From: Paenarthrobacter ureafaciens
Lineage (GTDB): Bacteria; Actinomycetota; Actinomycetes; Actinomycetales; Micrococcaceae
Direction of reading: 5' to 3'
DNA: 64,000 bases
Assembly: GCF_004028095.1 (NCBI RefSeq)
Contig: NZ_SBHM01000001.1
Span: 1-64,000 of the forward strand
How positions within the stretch are numbered: the stretch's first letter is position 1; every line of letters begins with the position of its first letter. The position numbers and the translations under genes are program-made. Shown here one piece after another: positions 19,844-29,747 of this stretch. The notes below the pieces were generated by a model that was not told the origin of the DNA, searched no databases, and was given only the letters and a program-made list of their open reading frames with translations.

Positions 19844-20765
19844 GGCACTCCGGGAAAGTATCCGTGATGCCCTGCAGCGCGATGACAGGGTGTTCCTCAT
19901 GGGGGAGGACGTGGGTGCCTACGGCGGTTCATTTGCCGTCAGCCTCGGCCTGCTGGAGGAGTTCGGCCCTGAGCGCATCCGGGATACGCCACTTTCCGAG
20001 TCGGCCTTCGTCGGTGGCGGTATTGGTGCGGCACTGGGCGGGATGCGTCCCATTGTGGAGATCATGACCGTGAACTTCAGCCTCCTGGCGCTGGACCAGA
20101 TCGTCAACAACGCAGCTTCGCTGCTGCACATGTCCGGTGGACAGTTCCACGTTCCCCTCGTCATCCGGATGACGACGGGAGCGGGCCGGCAACTTGGCGC
20201 CCAACATTCACACAGCCTCGAAGGCTGGTACGCGCACATCCCCGGCGTGAAGATCCTGGCCCCGGCCACTCTCGAGGATGCCAGGGGCATGCTCTGGACC
20301 GCCCTGGAAGACCCGGATCCTGTGCTGATTTTTGAGCACGGATCCCCGTACAACGTCGCGGGGGAACTCAGTGACGACGCCGGACCGGTTGACATCAGCT
20401 CGGCCGCCCTGCGCCGCAGGGGCAGCGACGTCTCCCTCATTACCTATGGCGGCACCCTTCCGATGGTCCTGGACGCCGCAGGGCAGCTTGCAGCAGAGGG
20501 CATCGAAGCCGATGTCCTGGATCTGCGGTCCCTGAGGCCATTGGACGAATCGGCGATAGTGGAAACCGTGTCCCGGACCGGAAAGGCCGTGGTGGTTGAC
20601 GAGGGCTGGCGCAGCGGGAGCATTTCTGCCGAGATCATCGCCCGCATCATGGAACGTGCCTTTTATGAGCTCGATGCTCCGGTGGCCCGGGTGTGCAGTG
20701 CGGAAGTGCCCATTCCCTACTCCAAGCATCTGGAGCTGGCTGCCTGCCTTCTGCGGAAAAGGTAG
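19824..20765 (+). CDS. pdhB: Pyruvate (or acetoin) dehydrogenase E1 beta subunit
   Basis: A 313-residue E1 beta with transketolase central and C-terminal domains: [49 protein letters not shown] and [12 protein letters not shown]. The GTG at 19824 follows GGGGGAGAC and overlaps the 3' end of pdhA by 20 bases, which implies translational coupling. Longer in-frame starts (TTG 19800) lack a ribosome site. Confidence 0.88.
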   Translation: MKTSYREALRESIRDALQRDDRVFLMGEDVGAYGGSFAVSLGLLEEFGPERIRDTPLSESAFVGGGIGAALGGMRPIVEIMTVNFSLLALDQIVNNAASLLHMSGGQFHVPLVIRMTTGAGRQLGAQHSHSLEGWYAHIPGVKILAPATLEDARGMLWTALEDPDPVLIFEHGSPYNVAGELSDDAGPVDISSAALRRRGSDVSLITYGGTLPMVLDAAGQLAAEGIEADVLDLRSLRPLDESAIVETVSRTGKAVVVDEGWRSGSISAEIIARIMERAFYELDAPVARVCSAEVPIPYSKHLELAACLLRKR

Positions 20766-20792
20766 TAGCTGCCGTGAAAGAAACGATGGGCC

Positions 20793-22145
20793 ATGGTTGA
20801 TTTCCTCATGCCTTCCCTCGGCGCGGACATGGACCACGGAAAGATCGTCGAATGGCTGGTCAAGCCCGGTGACTACGTCCGCCGCGGCGACATTGTGGCT
20901 GTGGTCGATACGGACAAAACAGTCATGGACGTGGAGACCTTTCACGAGGGAGTTGTTTCCGAGCTCCTGACCGGGATCGGTGAGACAGTCCCGGTTGGCA
21001 CGCCCCTGGCGAGGATCACCCCCACGCCTGCGGAAACCGCACCGGTTCAGCGGGTAAAGGCGCAGAAGCCATCAAGCACGCCTGCGCCGACCCCTCCAGT
21101 GCGGCACTTGGCCCACCGTCTGGGGGTGGAAGCCTCGGAGGTGCACGGCACCGGGAAGGACGGCAGGGTCACCCGGGCGGACGTCGAACATGCCGTGACC
21201 GCCGGAACGCGGAAAGAGGTAAAGTCCTCGCCCCGGGCCAGGCGCCTGGCGCACGAATCGAAGGTGGACATGGCACTGGTCACCGGAACCGGTCCCGGTG
21301 GTGCCGTGACCGAGGCCGACGTCAGGCGCTACCTCCTGCAATCACCCGACGGCGGCACAACAGTCCACCCAGGGGACGTACCCGGGACTGCCGGGCCCCC
21401 GGAAAGCGGGGGACAACCGCCAAACAATCTGCCCGCCGGTCCGCTGGCCGGTCCGCCGGCTCTGCACGACACGCCGGAACGGGCCGATACTTTGCGGCGC
21501 GCCATCGGGACGCTGATGGAGCGGTCGAAGAAAACCATCCCGCACTACTACTTGACGGAGACACTGGACCTTGAACACGCGGTCCAGTGGATGACGGCAA
21601 CCAACGCCCAGAGGGCCGTGGCGGAGCGTTTGGTGGCCTCCGTGCTGTTGCTCAAAGCAGCCGCTGTGGCGGCCCGTGATGTGCCTGAAGTGAATGGATT
21701 CTTCCAGGACGGCGGGTTCCAGCCGGCGTCGTCGGTTCACTTGGGAGTTGCAGTGGCACTGAGGCGCGGAGGACTGGTGGCGCCGGCCATCCACGACGCT
21801 GACACCTTGTCCTTGGATGAACTCATGAAACGGCTCAAGGACCTGGTGAGCCGTGCCCGGTCGGGTCGTTTGCTGCGCGCGGAGATGGCCGACCCCACGG
21901 TCACTGTGACCAACCTTGGCGATTTGGGCGTGGAGAGCGTCTATGGCGTGATCTATCCGCCACAGGTGGCGATGATCGGAATCGGCCGGGTGAGCGAACA
22001 GGCTTGGGCGCGGAACGGGATGGTGGGGATCCGCCACGTGGCGGTTGCCACGCTGTCCGCCGATCACAGGGTCAGCGACGGCCTGCGTGGTGCGCGATTC
22101 CTGAACCGCATGAATGAGCTGCTGCAGGAACCGGAGGAGCTATGA
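20793..22145 (+). CDS. pdhC: Dihydrolipoamide acyltransferase E2
   Basis: A 450-residue E2. The lipoyl domain (1-76) carries the lipoylated Lys in VDTDKTVMDVE, at about residue 43. It has two peripheral-subunit-binding domains in a row: HLAHRLGVEASEVHGTGKDG at about 105-125, and ARRLAHESKVDMALVTGTG at about 147-165. A Pro-rich linker follows, then the catalytic domain (about 230-450) ending LSADHRVSDG with the catalytic His. Two binding domains in tandem are unusual; most E2 chains have one. The stop overlaps the acyl carrier protein start. Confidence 0.9.
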   Translation: MVDFLMPSLGADMDHGKIVEWLVKPGDYVRRGDIVAVVDTDKTVMDVETFHEGVVSELLTGIGETVPVGTPLARITPTPAETAPVQRVKAQKPSSTPAPTPPVRHLAHRLGVEASEVHGTGKDGRVTRADVEHAVTAGTRKEVKSSPRARRLAHESKVDMALVTGTGPGGAVTEADVRRYLLQSPDGGTTVHPGDVPGTAGPPESGGQPPNNLPAGPLAGPPALHDTPERADTLRRAIGTLMERSKKTIPHYYLTETLDLEHAVQWMTATNAQRAVAERLVASVLLLKAAAVAARDVPEVNGFFQDGGFQPASSVHLGVAVALRRGGLVAPAIHDADTLSLDELMKRLKDLVSRARSGRLLRAEMADPTVTVTNLGDLGVESVYGVIYPPQVAMIGIGRVSEQAWARNGMVGIRHVAVATLSADHRVSDGLRGARFLNRMNELLQEPEEL

Positions 22146-22396
22146 CCCACGATGAAGCACGCGATGCCGTCCAAGCCGCCCTGGGCGTGGTTGCTCCGGA
22201 CATAGACCTGGACGAGGTCGAAGGCCGATCCCGTCTTCGACAGGATCTTGAGCTGGATTCCGTCGATTTCCTGAGGTTGGTGGAAACCTTGGACGTTCAG
22301 ACAGGCGTCAACATTCCGGAAAGCGACTATCCCAAAGTGGGTACCGTGGACGGACTCATCGACTATCTCGCCTCCGGCGGAGCAGGGGACCGCTAG
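22142..22396 (+). CDS. Acyl carrier protein
   Basis: An 84-residue four-helix carrier protein. The phosphopantetheine site is Ser40 in LELDSVDFLRL. Its ATG overlaps the E2 stop by four bases, so it is coupled to the PDH genes. No ketosynthase or other fatty acid gene is near. A dedicated carrier in an AcsA-PDH operon suggests that acetyl or another acyl group is passed to an ACP, or that the carrier serves lipoate synthesis on octanoyl-ACP (both inference). Confidence 0.85.
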   Translation: MTHDEARDAVQAALGVVAPDIDLDEVEGRSRLRQDLELDSVDFLRLVETLDVQTGVNIPESDYPKVGTVDGLIDYLASGGAGDR

Positions 22397-23965
<1,569 letters not shown>

Positions 23966-24030
23966 TGTTACTTACCATCCCGCCGGGTGATCCTGACCTG
24001 ACGGAGCGCGAGACGAGCAGGAGGCCAAGG

Positions 24031-24480
24031 ATGCACCAGGAGACCCCGGGCAGCGGGATCGTCGTGGGAGTTGATGGATCCGAGGCGTCCATCGCAGCGC
24101 TGCGTGAGGCCCGCCGGCTTGCTGATGCCACGGGGCAGACTGTGGAGGCCACTGCGTTCTGGGACTATCCCCAAATAGTTGACGGCTACGTTGCCGTGGG
24201 GATCGGTCGCTTTGAAGATGCAGCGGCTGAGATATTGCAGCAGTCGGTGGAGAAGGCCTTCGGCCCGGCCCTCCCGGACAATGCGGTGACCCGCCTGGTA
24301 CGCGGCCATCCCCGGCAGGGGCTCATAGAGGCCAGCCGGAACGCCGGCATGGTGGTGGTGGGGCGTCGGGGGCATGGTGGTTTTGGCGGCCTCCTGCTGG
24401 GGTCGGTCAGCTCGGCATGTGTTGCCCATGCCCATTGCCCTGTCCTTGTGGTGCATGCGCCGGAAACAGACGTCCACTAG
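24031..24480 (+). CDS. Universal stress protein, UspA family
   Basis: A 149-residue single-domain USP: GIVVGVDGSEASIAALREA at the start and VVVGRRGHGGFGGLLLGSVS near the end, the G-2x-G-9x-G-S/T ATP-binding pattern. Followed formerly by the flavodoxin gene, now 1.1 kb away because an IS481-family element is inserted exactly at its stop codon. The TAG stop is part of the duplicated CTAG target, so the protein is unchanged. Confidence 0.92.
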   Translation: MHQETPGSGIVVGVDGSEASIAALREARRLADATGQTVEATAFWDYPQIVDGYVAVGIGRFEDAAAEILQQSVEKAFGPALPDNAVTRLVRGHPRQGLIEASRNAGMVVVGRRGHGGFGGLLLGSVSSACVAHAHCPVLVVHAPETDVH

Positions 24481-24481
24481 G
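24476..24481. repeat. Target-site duplication, left copy
   Basis: ACTAGG abuts the TGT end of the IS. It contains the TAG stop of usp on the plus strand and the TAG stop of the transposase on the minus strand. Confidence 0.9.
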
Positions 24482-25454
24482 TGTAATTCCCACTGAGGTT
24501 GTGAACGCGGCTGATGGGGGTTTTGCCTCCGATGCCGGTATGGGTTCGGTGATGATTGTAATGGTGGAGCCATGCCGGGTAGGTGGCGGCGCGCTCGGTT
24601 TCTGAGGTGTAGGGCCGGGCGTAGGCCCATTCGGTGGCGAGGGTGCGGTTGAAGCGTTCCACCTTGCCGTTGGTTTGGGGTCGGTAGGGGCGGGTGCGCC
24701 GGTGTTTGAGGTGCGGTCCCAGGGCTGCTGCGAAGGTCCGGGAGCGGTAGCAGGACCCGTTGTCCGTGAGCACCGCTTTGACGGTGATGCCGTGGGCGGC
24801 GAAGAATGCGGCGGCTCGCAGCCAGAAGGCGGCGGCCGTTTCCTTCTTTTCGTCGTTGAGGATTTCGGAGTACGCGAGCCGGGTGTGGTCATCGACGGCA
24901 TGATGCAGGTAGGCATAACCGGTCCCGGCACGGCGGTTCCGCTGCCCCTTGGCGCGTCCGAGGGCGCGGTGTCCGCCGCCGTCGGGGATGCGCCCAAGCT
25001 TCTTGATGTCCACGTGGATCAGGTCTCCGGGGTTCTCGTGCTCGTAGCGCTGCGGTGCAGGTGTGCGAACGGGCAGACCGGTGCCCTGATCCAGGCAGGC
25101 CAGCCGGGGCATCCGGTACCGGGTCAGGACCTTGCCGACGGTGGAGCGGGCCAAGCCCAGGTGGGCCGCTATCCGGTGCGGTCCCCACCGCCGATTGAAC
25201 CTCAACCCCACAATGCGGCGTTCGGTGCGTACGGGGGTGCGTTTCGGGCTCCGCCGCGGGCGGGAGGACGCGTCAGCCATGCCGTCCTCACCACGGACCC
25301 TGTAGCGGTCCACCCACTTCTTGGCCGTCGCTGGTGAGCATTGAAAACGTTCCGCGGCCCGGCGCAACGTCCAGCCCTCCTCAACGACCAAACGGGCCAG
25401 CTTCGCCCTGGCCTTAGGTGTCAGATCGGCGTTGGCATGGGTAACGTAGGACAA
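24477..25454 (-). CDS. IS481-family transposase
   Basis: A 325-residue DDE transposase. The N-terminal helix-turn-helix includes WTLRRAAERFQCSPATAKKWVDRY. The rve catalytic core has HVDIKKLGRIPDGGG (first Asp), VLTDNGSCYRS (second Asp) and RPYRPQTNGKVERFNRTL (Glu). AGGAGG six bases upstream selects a TTG start at 25454; a longer TTG start at 25493 lacks a ribosome site. The stop TAG is read from CTA at 24477-24479, outside the element and inside the target duplication. The insertion site therefore supplies its stop codon. Confidence 0.92.
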   Translation of the reverse strand: MSYVTHANADLTPKARAKLARLVVEEGWTLRRAAERFQCSPATAKKWVDRYRVRGEDGMADASSRPRRSPKRTPVRTERRIVGLRFNRRWGPHRIAAHLGLARSTVGKVLTRYRMPRLACLDQGTGLPVRTPAPQRYEHENPGDLIHVDIKKLGRIPDGGGHRALGRAKGQRNRRAGTGYAYLHHAVDDHTRLAYSEILNDEKKETAAAFWLRAAAFFAAHGITVKAVLTDNGSCYRSRTFAAALGPHLKHRRTRPYRPQTNGKVERFNRTLATEWAYARPYTSETERAATYPAWLHHYNHHRTHTGIGGKTPISRVHNLSGNYT

Positions 25455-25559
25455 CGAGAGCCTCCTGGCGTCGAGATGAGTGTGGTAACCCAAATCGATA
25501 CCGGAGGCTTTCGCCTTTTACATCACGCCACGCTGTTCACAACCTCCATGGGAACTACA
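24482..25559 (-). mobile_element. IS481-family insertion sequence
   Basis: A 1078-bp element with TGT...ACA ends and 25-bp terminal inverted repeats matching at 22 positions (24482-24506 and 25535-25559). It is flanked by a 6-bp direct duplication, ACTAGG (24476-24481 and 25560-25565). This fits the NCTAGN target preference known for IS481. One transposase gene is carried on the minus strand. Intact ends, duplication and ORF suggest a recent insertion. Confidence 0.93.
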
Positions 25560-25565
25560 ACTAGG
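25560..25565. repeat. Target-site duplication, right copy
   Basis: ACTAGG abuts the ACA end of the IS; it pairs with 24476-24481. Confidence 0.9.
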
Positions 25566-25581
25566 GAGCAGCAGGGGAGCA

Positions 25582-26130
25582 ATGGAAGCTTTGGTGATCT
25601 ACGAGTCGATGTACGGCAACACCCGGCGGGTCGCGGAGGCCATTGCCGACGGACTGGGTGGGGCAGTTGCTGCCAGCGTCGTTCCGGTCGGTGATGTTGA
25701 GGAGGGACGGATCATCGGATGCGATCTTGTGGTCGTTGGCGGCCCGACCCACGTTCACGGCATGAGCAGGCCCTCAACCCGGCGACGGGCAGCCGACGTC
25801 GGATCCGCCACCGGGGAACTCGACGTGAGTACGCAGATCAACGTAGGCGTCCGCGAATGGTTGGCGGCAACCCGCGCGGCTGTGCCCGGGCAGAACGCAG
25901 TGGCCTTCGATACGCGGAACCATGGCCTGGAAATCATCACCGGCAGCGCGGCGCGGGGTATCAGCGAAGGACTGCGCAAAGCCGGATTCCAGCTCCTGGC
26001 AGATGGTGAGAGCTTCGAAGTAGGTCCCGGACCAGCAGTGGACCAGGAGGAAATTGACCGGGCCTCCCGTTGGGGTGCTGAACTGGCGCAATTACTTGTA
26101 GAACAACAGACCGGAGAAAATGATGAATGA
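25582..26130 (+). CDS. Flavodoxin-family protein
   Basis: A 182-residue flavodoxin-like protein. MEALVIYESMYGNTRRVAEAI holds the FMN phosphate loop and VVVGGPTHVHGMSRPSTRR the second loop. It is longer than the 154-residue paralog at 300-764 through an insert near residues 68-85. AGGGGAG precedes the ATG. Before the IS insertion its start lay about 20 bases after the usp stop, so both were probably one operon under the 23952 box; expression now likely depends on readthrough or an outward promoter. The following PPOX gene overlaps its end. Confidence 0.88.
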   Translation: MEALVIYESMYGNTRRVAEAIADGLGGAVAASVVPVGDVEEGRIIGCDLVVVGGPTHVHGMSRPSTRRRAADVGSATGELDVSTQINVGVREWLAATRAAVPGQNAVAFDTRNHGLEIITGSAARGISEGLRKAGFQLLADGESFEVGPGPAVDQEEIDRASRWGAELAQLLVEQQTGENDE

Positions 26131-26560
26131 GACGCAGCCTGCCCGACTCGATGGAGCCCGCCACGTCAGCGAAGAATTATCCCCCGAGCGCTGCTGGGAG
26201 CTGCTGCGGTCCGAAGAAACAGGCCGGGTGGGCTTTGTACACCATGGCCGCGTGATGATTCTTCCGGTGCATTACCTGGTCCGTGACCACGCCATCTATT
26301 TTCGGACGGCGCCTTCCGGTTTCATTGGAGAACCGTCGGCCCGGCTCCAGACGTCCTTCCAGGTCGACCACACCTGGCCGGACCGGAGCGAAGGCTGGTC
26401 GGTACTGGTCAGCGGGCCGTCCTCCCACGTCCTGGAAGAAGAAACCATCAAGGAGCTGTGGGGCAAAGTGATGCCCGAACCCTGGGCCGGTGGTGAACGG
26501 ACTCTGTTTATCCGCATCCAGGCGGACCTCATTTCCGGACGCCATGTGCATCTGAGCTAG
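26120..26560 (+). CDS. PPOX-fold flavin-binding protein
   Basis: A 146-residue protein of the pyridoxamine 5'-phosphate oxidase-like split barrel: LSPERCWELLRSEETGRVGF at the start, then VMILPVHYLVRDHAIYFRT and SFQVDHTW. Such proteins bind FMN or F420 and include reductases and stress proteins; DosR regulons contain several. The ATG at 26120 overlaps the flavodoxin gene by 11 bases. Paralogs lie at 32331, 32885 and 36304. Confidence 0.82.
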   Translation: MMNETQPARLDGARHVSEELSPERCWELLRSEETGRVGFVHHGRVMILPVHYLVRDHAIYFRTAPSGFIGEPSARLQTSFQVDHTWPDRSEGWSVLVSGPSSHVLEEETIKELWGKVMPEPWAGGERTLFIRIQADLISGRHVHLS

Positions 26561-26595
26561 GATCAGTGCCCCTCAAATTCCTGGCCCACGCAGAC

Positions 26596-26636
26596 TCCAG
26601 GCCACCCAAACTCCCAACCCACCCAAACTCCCAGCC
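26596..26636. repeat. Short C/A-rich direct repeat
   Basis: Two near-identical units of about 16 bases, each CCACCCAAACTCCCA, follow each other between the PPOX stop and the terminator hairpin. Related CCCACGCA motifs flank them. No coding potential is visible. Confidence 0.5.
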
Positions 26637-26645
26637 CACGCAAAA

Positions 26646-26688
26646 ATCCGGCTGCCCCTTGCTGGTGATCAGCAAGGGGCAGCCGGAT
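26646..26688. terminator. Long perfect hairpin between convergent genes
   Basis: A 19-bp perfect stem (26646-26664 with 26670-26688) around a 5-base loop. On the minus strand it is followed by a T5 run, so it fits as the intrinsic terminator of the leftward USP gene at 26708; it may also stop rightward transcription. Confidence 0.85.
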
Positions 26689-26707
26689 CTGCGTGGGGAC
26701 GCCGGGG

Positions 26708-27571
26708 TCAGCCCTTGTGCTTGACCGGCTTCACCCTGGTGATGATGGTCGGGCACGGCAGTTTCGCAAGAACGGCATGTGCGGTGGAACCAAGCATCAG
26801 GCGTTTGAAGCTGCCGCGGCCGCGGCTGCCGACAACCAGCAAGGATGCGGTCTTTGCAGCTCCCAGCAGCGCCTCTGCCGGGCTTCTGTCTGTCTGCAGC
26901 ACTTGGTGGACCGTGAGGTCAGGGTAGGTATCGGCCAGGCCGGCCACCGTCTCGGCGAGCACCACCCGTTCTTCTTCCTCGATGATGCCGTTGAAGTCAC
27001 CGCCCGGCATCCCCCTGCTGAGCCATGGATCCGGGAGCCGGAAGGCGTGCAGCACGGTCAGTTCCTGCCCTGTCCGGTCGGCCTCGGCAGCGGCGAAGCC
27101 CACCGCCTGGATGGATTCTTCGGATCCGTCCGCCCCGACCAGCACGCCTTGGCGGGTGCTGAGGTCATGTTCGCCGATCACGGCCACCGGGCACTGCGCG
27201 ACCGCCGCGACCTGGAGCGCACGGTCGGTGAGTGAACCACCAACCCAACTGTGGCCGGAACCGATCACCACCATGGAGGCCTTCTTGGACTTTTTCCGCA
27301 GCGAGTAACCGGGTGCGCCGTGGACCAGGTCCGTGCTGAGGCTGACCGTCGGTTCCATCTTGGCGGCGCGGTCCTTGGCATCTGAAAGGAGGGCAGCGCC
27401 GGAGTTGCGGATCCAGTCGTTGTAGCCAACAGCGTCATAAGCCCACCTGTCGTCCACGGCATGGACGAGGAGGACGGGCAACTTCAGCGCGGCCGCCCGG
27501 TGCATCGCCCAACGCATTGCCGCTTCACTGCTGGGAGAGTCGCCGACACCGACGACAATGGCCTCACTCAT
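26708..27571 (-). CDS. Tandem-domain universal stress protein
   Basis: A 287-residue protein with two USP domains. Domain one (1-140) has IVVGVGDSPSSEAAMRWA and VVIGSGHSWVGGSLTDRAL; domain two (145-287) has VLVGADGSEESIQAV and LVVGSRGRGSFKRLMLGSTAH with the full ATP-binding pattern. The layout matches tandem USPs of the M. tuberculosis DosR regulon (for example Rv2623). A near-consensus box (27658) lies 86 bases upstream. Confidence 0.92.
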   Translation of the reverse strand: MSEAIVVGVGDSPSSEAAMRWAMHRAAALKLPVLLVHAVDDRWAYDAVGYNDWIRNSGAALLSDAKDRAAKMEPTVSLSTDLVHGAPGYSLRKKSKKASMVVIGSGHSWVGGSLTDRALQVAAVAQCPVAVIGEHDLSTRQGVLVGADGSEESIQAVGFAAAEADRTGQELTVLHAFRLPDPWLSRGMPGGDFNGIIEEEERVVLAETVAGLADTYPDLTVHQVLQTDRSPAEALLGAAKTASLLVVGSRGRGSFKRLMLGSTAHAVLAKLPCPTIITRVKPVKHKG

Positions 27572-27657
27572 GACTGATCCTCATCTTCTTGAAGGTCGCC
27601 CGGTCGCGACGCCGGGTCGTGTCACTCCAGTCTTGACCAGCGCTGATGTGATGGTTA

Positions 27658-27671
27658 GGGCCCTAAGTCCC
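27658..27671. promoter_or_regulatory. DosR/DevR-like box upstream of tandem usp
   Basis: GGGCCCTAAGTCCC matches GGGACTWWAGTCCC at 12 of 14 positions, the best in the window, with a perfect TAAGTCCC right arm. Confidence 0.75.
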
Positions 27672-27681
27672 GGAGCAGGGC

Positions 27682-29067
27682 CTAAGCCGGATCGTTCAAG
27701 CTGATCGTCTCCAGGTATTCGGGGACGCGGGCCTTCCAGCCCAGCTCGTGTTTGATGCGCAACCGCAAAGCATCCGATGCTTCCGGCTCGCCGTGCGTGA
27801 TGTACGTCATCCGCGGGGCCTTCGGTGCCGTGCGCATCCACCGGATGATGGCATCGGCGTCGGCATGGGCGCTGTAGCCTTCCAGTTGCACAACTTCGGC
27901 CCGGATATGGACGTCCCGGCCGTAGATGCGAAGGTCGCGTGTTCCTGCCGCGAGGGTGGCTCCCCGGGTCCCGCCGGCCTGATAGCCGCTCAGGACCACC
28001 GTGTTCCTGGGATCCCCGCCGTATGCCTCAATGTGATGGAGGACCCTGCCGCCCGTGAGCATCCCGCTGGCAGAGATGATGATCATGGGCCCTCCCCGAA
28101 GGTTCAGGAGCTTGGAATCATCGGCAGTGCGGGTCATGGTGGCCAGCTGGTACATGGCATTGAACTCTTCGGGCTTGAGGCGATGCTCCTCCGGGTGCTG
28201 TTGGTACATGTACGACGCATCAATGGCCATCGGACTGTTGAGATAGATAGGGACCTCGGGTATAGCGCCTTTCAGTCGGAGCCGCGCCAACTGCAGCAGG
28301 AGCGTTTCCGCCCTGCCGACGGCGAAGGCAGCTATCAGAACGACGCCGCCCCGTTTCACCGTGCGCCTCACCACATCACCTAATTCGCTTTCCGCATCGC
28401 CCGGCGGGTGCTGCCGGTTCCCGTAGGTCGATTCGGTGACGAGCACGTCAACGGCTTCCAGGTCCCGGGGTGGGTACATAAAGGGATCATCCGCGCGGCC
28501 AAGATCACCGGTGAAATGCACCGAGGCGTTTCCGGCCTGGAGCCGGATCTGGGCCGCGCCAAGGATATGGCCGGCTGGTACGAATACCGCTTCGAAGCCG
28601 GTTCCTATCTGCAATGGAGTGTCGAAGTCGACAGGTCGGAAACTCTGCAGTGACCGCGTCGCATCCAAGGCGGTGTACAGGGGCAGCACGGGGTCGTGCT
28701 GGGAGGAACCGGCATGCGCGGCGTGCCTCGCTTCCTCTTCCTGGAGGTGCCCGCTGTCCATCAACAGAAGCTTGGAGAGTTGGCTCGTCCCCTGCGTGCT
28801 GTAGACCGGGCCGCGGAAGCCGTCCCTGACCAGCAGGGGAAGGTACCCGGTGTGGTCAAGGTGGGCATGGGTCAGGAGGACTGCGTCGATCGACGACGGA
28901 CTTACCGGGAACGGCCTGCGGTTGCGTTCCCGGAGGCGTTTGTACCCTTGGAAGAGACCGCAGTCCACCAGCACGCGGGTGCCCTGATGGTCGAGGAGGT
29001 ACCTGGATCCTGTCACTGTATCTGTAGCCCCCAGGAACCTGAGGCTGGCAACGTCGCTGTTCTTCAT
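27682..29067 (-). CDS. Metallo-beta-lactamase/beta-CASP RNA nuclease-like protein
   Basis: A 461-residue protein. The metallo-beta-lactamase signature HAHLDHTGYLP gives the zinc ligands, with HFTGDLGR downstream. The beta-CASP and RMMBL parts have ISASGMLTGGRVLHH, YQAGGTRGA and GYSAHADADAI. The family contains endo- and exoribonucleases such as CPSF-73 and TTHA0252. The end lies 11 bases from the box that controls the downstream tandem usp. It may adjust mRNA decay in dormancy (inference). Confidence 0.9.
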   Translation of the reverse strand: MKNSDVASLRFLGATDTVTGSRYLLDHQGTRVLVDCGLFQGYKRLRERNRRPFPVSPSSIDAVLLTHAHLDHTGYLPLLVRDGFRGPVYSTQGTSQLSKLLLMDSGHLQEEEARHAAHAGSSQHDPVLPLYTALDATRSLQSFRPVDFDTPLQIGTGFEAVFVPAGHILGAAQIRLQAGNASVHFTGDLGRADDPFMYPPRDLEAVDVLVTESTYGNRQHPPGDAESELGDVVRRTVKRGGVVLIAAFAVGRAETLLLQLARLRLKGAIPEVPIYLNSPMAIDASYMYQQHPEEHRLKPEEFNAMYQLATMTRTADDSKLLNLRGGPMIIISASGMLTGGRVLHHIEAYGGDPRNTVVLSGYQAGGTRGATLAAGTRDLRIYGRDVHIRAEVVQLEGYSAHADADAIIRWMRTAPKAPRMTYITHGEPEASDALRLRIKHELGWKARVPEYLETISLNDPA

Positions 29068-29099
29068 TGTTCCTCCCGGACCTCCGTTGGACAGGAAAA

Positions 29100-29130
29100 A
29101 TCCGGCGCAGCGGAGTCCGCAGCGCCGGAT
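29100..29130. terminator. Terminator of the SPW-protein gene
   Basis: Inverted repeat ATCCGGCGC...GCGCCGGAT with an inner GCGGA/TCCGC pair. On the minus strand it is followed by a T5 run, directly after the 29143 stop. Confidence 0.75.
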
Positions 29131-29142
29131 GTGTTATTGGGT

Positions 29143-29505
29143 TCAGGGTGCCGCTGCAACGTGGTGGTGCCGGTATTCCTCGGTGCTTGGCCTGATGGCA
29201 AAGGCTGTGACAACCAGGGCGACTGCCCCGGCGATCCATGCCGTCCAGGCTGCTCCGGTAGCCGAGGCGTAGTTGCCCAGCCAGGGGGCCAGCAGCAGGA
29301 CTACGGCCACCAGTGCTTGTGCCCACTCAACAACCGGCATTCCCGGGAGGGCGAGGTTGATGGCTCCGCTGATGACCAGCAGGACACCCAAGGTGACCAT
29401 CATCGCCGTCGACATTCCTGTTTGGGAGGTCCAGAGGACCGACAGCGCCGTGTAGGCGCCTGCTGCGACAACAACGTAATCCTGCCATCGCGTCCACTTC
29501 TTCAT
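29143..29505 (-). CDS. SPW repeat-like membrane protein
   Basis: A 120-residue integral membrane protein with four predicted helices (about 11-29, 35-53, 60-76, 82-102). It carries the W-x-x-W/Q and GAWTAWIAGAVALV pattern of SPW-repeat proteins. Function unknown. AAGGAG lies 10 bases before ATG 29505; an ATG at 29514 is too close to it. Divergent from devR across the 29603 box. Confidence 0.75.
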   Translation of the reverse strand: MKKWTRWQDYVVVAAGAYTALSVLWTSQTGMSTAMMVTLGVLLVISGAINLALPGMPVVEWAQALVAVVLLLAPWLGNYASATGAAWTAWIAGAVALVVTAFAIRPSTEEYRHHHVAAAP

Positions 29506-29602
29506 GGGGATCATGCTCCTTCATTTCCTTGATACCGGAAGCAACCGTTACGTCCCCGGTATCCTGTAGTTCCAGATTCCCCTTCCACCGGGCTGCGCAA
29601 CA

Positions 29603-29616
29603 GGGCCGAAAGTCAC
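29603..29616. promoter_or_regulatory. DosR/DevR-like box, divergent devR / SPW gene
   Basis: GGGCCGAAAGTCAC, identical to 1145-1158, including the preceding CA. It lies 132 bases before the devR ATG and 98 bases before the SPW start; it suggests autoregulation. Confidence 0.7.
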
Positions 29617-29747
29617 CGCCCGCGTAGGCCTTTGGTCCCTTGCTTGGATCAGGCGGGCAGACAAGAATCGGAATGCACCACGTAGGTGCAGAATCCACTA
29701 CATGGGTTGAGGCTATAGGCGCACGCTGTGCGCCGGACGGGAGGGTC

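Noticed and set aside
26580..26690. CRISPR-like repeats
   Set aside because: Only two short repeat units with no spacers; the palindrome is a terminator-like hairpin.
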